A DNA stretch of 20,528 nucleotides, taken from assembly GCA_949538655.1 (NCBI GenBank), contig CATISE010000011.1, positions 1-20,528 of the forward strand. Reading direction: 5' to 3'. Under the pieces are notes generated by a model. The model made no database searches and was not told the origin of the DNA. It was given only the letters and a program-made list of their open reading frames with translations. The position numbers and the translations under genes are program-made. Numbering within the stretch: the first letter of the stretch is position 1; the number at the start of each line of letters is the position of its first letter. Below, piece by piece: positions 15,125 to 20,528 of the stretch. The stretch comes from Marine Group II euryarchaeote MED-G33. GTDB taxonomy: Archaea; Thermoplasmatota; Poseidoniia; Poseidoniales; Thalassarchaeaceae.

Positions 15125-18100
15125 ATGAAGGATTTCTCAGATCTTGCAGATTTTGCAATCCACCACCGGACTAAATTTCATGTCGCAATCGTACTATTTT
15201 CAATTTTGATGGTACCTGGTTTATTGCAAACTTTGACCCCAATCGATGTCGAGTCTTATGACATGGAAAGTCCAGAAATGGATGCCGAGAAAGTCGTCAG
15301 TGACGAATTCTCAGCAAAGGAATTGACGGTAGGGTTTCTGGTTTCAATCCGTGACCCTTCTTTCATTGAGAATGGTAATCAAGCACCGCATACTAATGCC
15401 GATGGTAATCCCGATCGGTTGGCCTTACCTACGCCAAATGAAATTGCAAGTTTCCAAGGGACTGGTGAGGGTTTTTCCGGCGAAGGAATCCCAGAGGGTG
15501 GTGTCTTCAATCTCACATTTCTACGTGAACTAGAACAGAAAATCAATGTCGTGAGGGATGATCCACTCTCTGAATTTTATCGCCCCGTCGTCAGTGAATT
15601 AATCGGGGAGAGTGCAAATGGAACACTGTCATTGTTTGAACAATTTGAAGCATTCATGGACAATCGTTCACTCTTGACAAAATTGACAATAGATTTGTTT
15701 GGAAACGTCGTCGAGCCACCTACCAATTGGTCCGACTGTGGGGAATTGGAATGTCTTCAATTTGATGATGAAAACTTAACACAAGCTCACATTGATTTGG
15801 CCGCAAATCGCATGATTGTAGCGAACCCAGGTATATTCCTTCGTTGGACCTCTACGGATCGAGCCTTCCTCCCCGATCCTGAAAGTCCAGTCATCGGTCC
15901 AGTGGGTGGACAGATTGGCGAAGATGGTTTTGAAGGCGCAATTTGGATGCCGGGGCGTTGGTCTGCATCATCGACATGGATTCTAATTCAACTTGACAAA
16001 GAAGCGATGGGAGATTCAGGATTCACATTTGTTTGGGGCGATGCTCGTTCCGAACCAGGTTCGTTGACTTGGCATGGTCTAGAATTGTATACGACCCCTC
16101 CAGATTTAACCAGCGAAGAATGTCGGGAAAGCAAAGAATCAGGAGATGGTCCCTGTTCTGCCGATTGGGCATTAATCAGTCTTGAACAACACATCAGAGC
16201 TACCGATCAACAATCTGTGACACTCATTGCCCCGCCGACAGGAATCAACATTGAAGTCAATCGAGAACTACAGCAATCAGTCATTCTTCTCGCTGCAATG
16301 TTTGTCTGCGTCATGGTCTTGTTATGGGGCAGTTTGCGCCGTTTTTCTGATGTTGCCATCGTGGGCACAACTCTTGGATTCAGTCTATTGTGGATGCAGG
16401 GCCTGATTGGTTGGGGCATGATTATTGGCACTTCCATCGATGTGAAAATCATCAGTCGAAGTCAATTCAGCAATCTACTCCCCATTCTAATTTTAGCACT
16501 CGGAATCGACGACAGTTTACACGCACTTCATCGATACAAAGAGGAGCGTAGTAATGGAAGAACAACCAAACAAGCAGTGCATACCAGCCTATCTCGAGTT
16601 GGCCGCGCCATCATGCTCACATCCATGACGACAATTGCTGCTTTCTCGGCCAATCTTACATCGAGTATCCCGGCACTGCGATCTTTTGGTCTAGAAGCCG
16701 CACTCGGTGTCGCCTCTGCGTTTGTTCTGACGGGTCTTTGGGCTCCACTGATTCGTTATGATATCGACAATTGGATGCAGCAACGTGGACGATTGGCAGA
16801 AGAATCAGGTAACCAATTGTATCTGGTCCCCAAACACTGGTTATCCCGACTATCTGGTGGCTCCGCTTGGGCGGCTCCAATCATCCTCACCATTTCCATC
16901 ATTCTGACCGCCATCGCTACCCCGGTGATGCTGTCTCTTGAAGGTGATTTCAAAGTTGAAGATTTCATTGACGAAGAGGCTGAATTTGCCCAATCAGTGT
17001 TTGTGATCAATGATCGATTCAGTGACGAGGGTGAACCTGCACTGATGCTAATTGAAGGTGACATGTTGAATCCAAAAGTCTTCGCAGCTCTCGAAGAACT
17101 CAAAATGAACATGAATATACAAAGCGAAGAAGATCCGAATAGATTCACAAAAAAACCAACAGGCGAGGTAGAATTAATTTCAATGGATGATATTGTGAAT
17201 TGGGCGATGGGTAGTTTTGTCTTGAATTCCGAACCATTCACACTTGCAGGATGGAACGCTTCTCTTCCTGGAAACGGCGTTAACTGCGAGGTTCTCCCCT
17301 TCACCGGATTGCCCGACATCTCAACGAGGGGTTGCTTACAATTTTTGTATGGATTCTCATCAATTCATGGAATCCCTGGTGTAGGCCAAATTCCTGAAAT
17401 CCCCACAAGTATTACTGAATTGTATATTTCACCTAATTGTGACATCAATCCAAATGCGACTCACCTCTGTGTGGATGGAACTGACCCAGAATACAATCGC
17501 ATGACGATGCGATGGGGGATCATCCAACCAGAACAGTTTACGATCACAAAACAGGTTCTAAGCGAGCTTGGGCGTGATCTGTCCCCATTTGCCAATCTAT
17601 CCAGTGGCGAAATGGGTACCCGCAGTAGTTTGGATACAGCATCTGACGAATATCCAGTGACTTGGGTAATTGCAACAGGTTCCCCCGTGACTCGATATGT
17701 TGCAGCCTCAAGTATGCAAAATGAATTACAAGGTACCTTAATCTTGGGTGTTTATCTCTGTCTCATCACATTGTGGTGGGGCTTCAGGCCGAGTGTCAAC
17801 CAATCGGTTGCGGCTCTGCGGCGTGGCAAAGAGGAAATCGCTTTGCTTGCGACGTATGGCTTACTTGCTGGTTTTGCAATCGGTGTGGTCATGGGCCAAA
17901 TCTACGGGGGAATCGTTGGTGGAATTTGTGGCCTAGCGATTTTCCTACTGAATTTCATGTGGGGTGAACGGGCTCTCGCTTTCGCAGTCATTACCACCTT
18001 CCCAATCTTGGTTGTCGTCGTTTGGCTGTATGGTTTAATCGCGGCTGCAGGATATGGACTCAACATGGTAACTGTTGCCATTGCAGCCATGAGTTTAGGC

Positions 18101-18475
18101 GTTGGAATCGATTATGTTATTCACGTGGTTGAACGTTATCGCGAGGAACGTGAAAAGGGTCGTTCCGTCCATTCATCACTCGTCGCAATGGGTGGGGCAT
18201 CTGGACTCGCATTGGTCGGATCAGCCGTATCTGATGTGACAGGATTCGCCATCATTTCGCTCTCTCCGATGGGCTTCTTTTCCGCCTTTGGCTTATTCTG
18301 TGCATTGATGATCGCACTGAGCTTTATCGCATCGATGATTATTGCTAGTAGTGTGCTTGGAATGATCGCTTGGCGTGAAATCCGAGCAGAATCATCTCGC
18401 GCAGGCGGTATTCGTCAATTACAAATCGAAGCCGAACAAAGGCTGGGTATTCGCGGTGGTGTTGCAGATGACTGA
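15125..18475 (+). CDS. RND-superfamily (MMPL/SSD-type) membrane transporter
   Basis: A 1116-residue integral membrane protein with the two-fold RND layout. TM1 is at about residues 18-36, followed by a long outside domain to about 382; a five-helix block covers 383-542; TM7 is at about 582-602, with a second outside domain to about 867, and a second helix block runs from 868 to 1082. Each block has the same motif after its third helix (LGIDDSLHALHRYKEER near 460 and LGVGIDYVIHVVERYREER near 991), with the intramembrane acidic residues expected for proton-driven transport. Family members export lipids, hydrophobic compounds or peptides; the substrate here is unknown. ATG 15125 was chosen; GTG 15116 is in frame but weaker. 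Its last 8 bases overlap the DUF971 gene. Confidence 0.92.
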   Translation: MKDFSDLADFAIHHRTKFHVAIVLFSILMVPGLLQTLTPIDVESYDMESPEMDAEKVVSDEFSAKELTVGFLVSIRDPSFIENGNQAPHTNADGNPDRLALPTPNEIASFQGTGEGFSGEGIPEGGVFNLTFLRELEQKINVVRDDPLSEFYRPVVSELIGESANGTLSLFEQFEAFMDNRSLLTKLTIDLFGNVVEPPTNWSDCGELECLQFDDENLTQAHIDLAANRMIVANPGIFLRWTSTDRAFLPDPESPVIGPVGGQIGEDGFEGAIWMPGRWSASSTWILIQLDKEAMGDSGFTFVWGDARSEPGSLTWHGLELYTTPPDLTSEECRESKESGDGPCSADWALISLEQHIRATDQQSVTLIAPPTGINIEVNRELQQSVILLAAMFVCVMVLLWGSLRRFSDVAIVGTTLGFSLLWMQGLIGWGMIIGTSIDVKIISRSQFSNLLPILILALGIDDSLHALHRYKEERSNGRTTKQAVHTSLSRVGRAIMLTSMTTIAAFSANLTSSIPALRSFGLEAALGVASAFVLTGLWAPLIRYDIDNWMQQRGRLAEESGNQLYLVPKHWLSRLSGGSAWAAPIILTISIILTAIATPVMLSLEGDFKVEDFIDEEAEFAQSVFVINDRFSDEGEPALMLIEGDMLNPKVFAALEELKMNMNIQSEEDPNRFTKKPTGEVELISMDDIVNWAMGSFVLNSEPFTLAGWNASLPGNGVNCEVLPFTGLPDISTRGCLQFLYGFSSIHGIPGVGQIPEIPTSITELYISPNCDINPNATHLCVDGTDPEYNRMTMRWGIIQPEQFTITKQVLSELGRDLSPFANLSSGEMGTRSSLDTASDEYPVTWVIATGSPVTRYVAASSMQNELQGTLILGVYLCLITLWWGFRPSVNQSVAALRRGKEEIALLATYGLLAGFAIGVVMGQIYGGIVGGICGLAIFLLNFMWGERALAFAVITTFPILVVVVWLYGLIAAAGYGLNMVTVAIAAMSLGVGIDYVIHVVERYREEREKGRSVHSSLVAMGGASGLALVGSAVSDVTGFAIISLSPMGFFSAFGLFCALMIALSFIASMIIASSVLGMIAWREIRAESSRAGGIRQLQIEAEQRLGIRGGVADD

Positions 18476-18797
18476 TGTTCCCCGATTACGCCAACTTGAG
18501 CGTCGTGAAACCGATTTGGTATTGCGATGGAAGGATGAAACCGAACACACCGTTGGATATGCTGAACTTCGATTCTGGTGCCCTTGTGCAAACTGTAAAC
18601 CACGCCGTGAGGCTGAATCGCGTAAAGAGGCATTACGGGATGAAGTCAGTCGTTTGCGGAATGAGAAACCAAAGGCGGAAAATGTGGGTGGATATGGAAT
18701 ACGATTCACATTTGCAACTGGCTGTAATTCGGGTATTTGGAGTACTGATCGTCTCCATGCGATTGCAACAGGGTCACCCGATCCAGATTCCTTGTGA
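18468..18797 (+). CDS. DUF971 (GBBH-like N-terminal domain) protein
   Basis: A 109-residue protein made of a single DUF971 domain, the fold that forms the N-terminal part of gamma-butyrobetaine hydroxylases and is also fused to Mrp/Nbp35-type iron-sulfur cluster carriers. Visible features are LVLRWKDE near the start, LRFWCPCANCK (a cysteine cluster at the usual position), and VGGYGIRFTF...SGIWSTDRLHAI near the end. The start ATG lies inside the end of the RND gene (8-base overlap, different frame), so translation is probably coupled. The domain's role when alone is not established; a link to Fe-S assembly is inferred from its known fusions. Confidence 0.85.
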   Translation: MTDVPRLRQLERRETDLVLRWKDETEHTVGYAELRFWCPCANCKPRREAESRKEALRDEVSRLRNEKPKAENVGGYGIRFTFATGCNSGIWSTDRLHAIATGSPDPDSL

Positions 18798-18799
18798 GT

Positions 18800-18867
18800 G
18801 CGAAGTGTCTTAACCAGCACCCTTGTCGTTTGAATTGGCTAAGACGTGGGTTGTCCCGCTTCTTCGC
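18800..18867 (+). other. Potential two-tier stem-loop before pus10
   Basis: In the 87-base gap between the DUF971 gene and ATG 18885, an inner arm pair GTCTTAACCA (18807-18816) and TGGCTAAGAC (18836-18845) forms 9 of 10 pairs around a 19-base loop. An outer pair, GCGAAG (18800-18805) and CTTCGC (18862-18867), encloses it. It does not look like a tRNA. It could be a leader structure or a chance fold. Confidence 0.4.
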
Positions 18868-18884
18868 TCCGCGATGTGGATGAT

Positions 18885-20294
18885 ATGGACCCGGATTCCG
18901 ATGAGGGAGATGATTGGACAAAGTATGCCGATACTGGCTACACATCGACATATGATCCATGGGCTGATATGGTACCCATCACAGAAAACCAAGAAGAAGA
19001 AGAATTCGATGATGACTTCGATGATTTAGGTGATTCCAACTTACGTGGTCGTGATATTCCACGATGTCCTGCACCCGCTGGAATCGAACATACCATTGAA
19101 ATTGGAACTTGCAATCATTGCCTTGGCCGTGTTGCAGGTGTCCGAATAGCCGGCGATCCTCTTGATGTGGTGGGTGAAAGAATTCGTGCACAGGCCCTTG
19201 AAAGAGATCCTGATTTGAAGGTCAATGCTGATGCTGATTGCTGCCCCTTTTGTGAAGATTTATTCCTTGATCTCGATTTGATTGTGAATCGTATTTCTGC
19301 GGAGGTTGAAGGTGTGGAATTTACCAAGGCCCAGTTGGGAATCCATTTCTCCAAAGACCATGTTGCGGCAGAAGAAGTCTTGCGCTCTACCATCGCAGCA
19401 ACAGGGAGCCGTCCCCTCAAAGCAACGCTTTCAGAGGCCATCCAATCCGCCTTTTCGGAGAAATCACCAGGGGTTACTTGGGTCAAGGAGAAACCAGAGT
19501 TAATGCTGCTTTTCGATACATTGACCTTAGGTGTAAATGCAGATATCCGCGCTTTGTTCTTGTATGGAAGATATCGAAAACTCGCTCGTGGAATCCCCCA
19601 AACACGTTGGCCTTGTAGGGCCTGTAGGGGACGAGACGGGGGCTGTGAATCATGCAATGGTACCGGGCAACAGTATCCACACAGTATCCAAAGTTTGGTT
19701 TGTGAACCGATGGTTGATGCGACCAATGCTGCATCGGATGCTTTCCACGGAATGGGTCGTGAAGATATCGACGTACACTGCTTGGGCGATGGGAGACCAT
19801 TTGTCGCTGAACTCAAATCTCCATTGTTGAGGACCATTGATTTGGATAAATTAACCAAGAAGATCAACAAAGCCGCCAAAGGTCAGATCGAGATTCATGG
19901 TTTGCGAGCATCAAATCGAGCTGAAGTTGCCCGAATCAAAGAAACCAAGGCTGAGAAATCATATACCATTCGTTTCAATTGTGAAAACACGTTATCAGAT
20001 GAAGACATTACAACCCGGATTCAATCTCTATCAGGTCAGGTCCTTGAGCAGCAAACACCCCAGCGTGTTGCGCACCGACGTGCCGACAAGATTCGCAAGC
20101 GAAAGGTTGTCTCAATCGAGAATATACTCGTAGAAGATAACGAGGTTCAATTTGATGTCCGATGTGAATCTGGCACCTATGTCAAAGAGTTGGTTCACAG
20201 TGATGAAGGTCGGACAAATCCATCGGTCTCTGGCGTCCTAGAGGCCGACTGCGAGGTCATTTGGTTAGATGTAAAAGACATTCATGCCGATTGA
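18885..20294 (+). CDS. pus10: tRNA pseudouridine synthase Pus10 (positions 54/55)
   Basis: Converts U54 and/or U55 in the T-loop of archaeal tRNAs to pseudouridine. The 469 residues contain an N-terminal zinc site (CNHCLGR at 76-82 and CPFC at 120-123), a second cysteine cluster CRAC...CESCNGTG (244-261) typical of archaeal Pus10, the catalytic motif GREDIDVHCLGDGRPFVAEL (291-310; D294 fits the GxxD catalytic position), and the C-terminal RVAHRRADK and ESGTYVKELVHSDEGRTNPS motifs. The first ~60 residues are a highly acidic extension absent from the core family. ATG 18885 was chosen; GTG 18846 or 18876 would lengthen it slightly. Position just before rpl21e agrees with a gene order common in Euryarchaeota. 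Confidence 0.95.
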   Translation: MDPDSDEGDDWTKYADTGYTSTYDPWADMVPITENQEEEEFDDDFDDLGDSNLRGRDIPRCPAPAGIEHTIEIGTCNHCLGRVAGVRIAGDPLDVVGERIRAQALERDPDLKVNADADCCPFCEDLFLDLDLIVNRISAEVEGVEFTKAQLGIHFSKDHVAAEEVLRSTIAATGSRPLKATLSEAIQSAFSEKSPGVTWVKEKPELMLLFDTLTLGVNADIRALFLYGRYRKLARGIPQTRWPCRACRGRDGGCESCNGTGQQYPHSIQSLVCEPMVDATNAASDAFHGMGREDIDVHCLGDGRPFVAELKSPLLRTIDLDKLTKKINKAAKGQIEIHGLRASNRAEVARIKETKAEKSYTIRFNCENTLSDEDITTRIQSLSGQVLEQQTPQRVAHRRADKIRKRKVVSIENILVEDNEVQFDVRCESGTYVKELVHSDEGRTNPSVSGVLEADCEVIWLDVKDIHAD

Positions 20295-20380
20295 TTTCCG
20301 ATTCATTGACAGTCGGTGCGCTTAATTAGGGGCGGCAGGTCGCCCGATTCCCCCTATAGGGGGAAAGGGAGGCACTCAAT
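20295..20380 (+). promoter_or_regulatory. rpl21e promoter and leader with stacked inverted repeats
   Basis: This 86-base gap holds, in order: a TATA-like TTAATTA (20322-20328), an inverted repeat GGGCG...CGCCC (20330-20345), a perfect palindrome (20348-20365), and a ribosome site GGAGG (20368-20372) 8 bases before the ATG. With archaeal spacing, transcription would start near 20350, putting the palindrome at the very 5' end of the mRNA. The promoter position is inferred. Confidence 0.5.
20348..20365. promoter_or_regulatory. Perfect 18-bp palindrome with CCTATAGG core, upstream of rpl21e
   Basis: TTCCCCCTATAGGGGGAA is its own reverse complement. It shares the CCTATAGG centre with the 20-bp palindrome at 8815-8834, and as RNA could form a 7-bp stem with a TATA loop ending 2 bases before the GGAGG ribosome site. 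Confidence 0.6.
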
Positions 20381-20528
20381 ATGCGTCGAAGTAAAGGAAC
20401 CCGTCAGGGCACTCGAAGTATTCTCAAGCGTTCAAAGACCGAGCGAGGCCGTTTGAACATCCGTCGTGTCATGCACAAGTATGAATCTGGCGACCGTGTT
20501 GCAATCGTTCTAGATGGTAGCCAGCAGC
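20381..20528 (+). CDS. rpl21e: 50S ribosomal protein L21e (3' end beyond window)
   Basis: The first 49 residues of the archaeal/eukaryotic large-subunit protein eL21. The opening MRRSKGTRQGTRSILKRSK and the segment IRRVMHKYESGDRVAIVLDGS follow the family pattern of a basic N-terminus and the start of the SH3-like fold. A complete protein would be about 95-100 residues, so roughly half lies outside. A GGAGG ribosome site 8 bases upstream fixes the start. It lies directly after pus10, as in many Euryarchaeota. Confidence 0.95.
   Translation, partial: MRRSKGTRQGTRSILKRSKTERGRLNIRRVMHKYESGDRVAIVLDGSQQ

Noticed and set aside
16756..17319. A 187-codon minus-strand open frame inside the RND transporter gene
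   Set aside because: Serine-rich shadow of a well-supported transporter; no ribosome site or motif.
18798..18884. Possible tRNA or small RNA gene in the gap before pus10
   Set aside because: The fold lacks a cloverleaf, an anticodon arm, a T-loop GTTCGA-type sequence and an acceptor end.
19115..19879. A 254-codon minus-strand open frame antisense to pus10
   Set aside because: The plus strand encodes all Pus10 motifs across this stretch; the minus frame shows no family features.
1..20528. Insertion sequences, integrases, att sites, toxin-antitoxin or defence genes
   Set aside because: No transposase, integrase, restriction, Cas or toxin-like protein, and no terminal repeats were seen; the region looks like stable core genome with lineage-specific surface genes.

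Overview
The window reads as a piece of an archaeal genome, most likely a marine Thermoplasmatota lineage such as Marine Group II (Candidatus Poseidoniales). The evidence is archaeal information-processing genes (Pus10, ribosomal protein L21e, a Fap7-type kinase), an archaeal FtsZ, a CDP-alcohol phosphatidyltransferase resembling archaeal inositol-lipid synthases, and very large surface proteins with Ca-binding aspartate repeats. The lineage is inferred from gene content and style; no rRNA is present to confirm it. Coding density is very high: the longest gap between confident genes is about 140 bases, so no stretch over 300 bases lacks a gene.

Layout. (1) 1-984, minus: ftsZ, with its C-terminus cut off by the window edge. 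(2) 1123-4725, plus, divergent from ftsZ: a 1200-residue membrane-anchored protein with a WD40-like propeller, thrombospondin-3-like Ca repeats, a pacifastin-like cysteine module, one membrane helix and an inside zinc ribbon. (3) 14108 down to 4726, minus: eight genes that look like one long transcription unit. In order they are an adenosine-type deaminase, a PI-PLC-like lipoprotein, a Ca2+/cation antiporter, a small two-helix membrane protein, a Fap7/AK6 kinase, a CDP-alcohol phosphatidyltransferase, a 1070-residue Fn3-like surface protein with a highly charged tail, and a helical protein of unknown function. Most gaps are 0-23 bases; the one large gap (88 bases, before the surface protein) holds a perfect 20-bp palindrome. 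(4) 14156-20528, plus: a J-domain chaperone with a reduced zinc centre, an RND/MMPL transporter overlapping a DUF971 gene, pus10, and the start of rpl21e.

How the genes may work together. The right end (pus10, rpl21e) is translation and tRNA-modification housekeeping. The minus-strand block mixes salvage (deaminase), lipid headgroup and Ca2+ genes (PI-PLC-like, antiporter, CDP-alcohol transferase), ribosome assembly (Fap7) and cell-surface genes. Two giant surface proteins, each with a large outside region, one membrane helix and a cytoplasmic tail with an evident binding character (zinc ribbon in one, acidic then lysine/arginine-rich tail in the other), face each other within about 4 kb and next to ftsZ. 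The most unusual non-coding signal is a pair of perfect palindromes with the same CCTATAGG core. One lies ahead of the Fn3-like surface gene and the other ahead of rpl21e.
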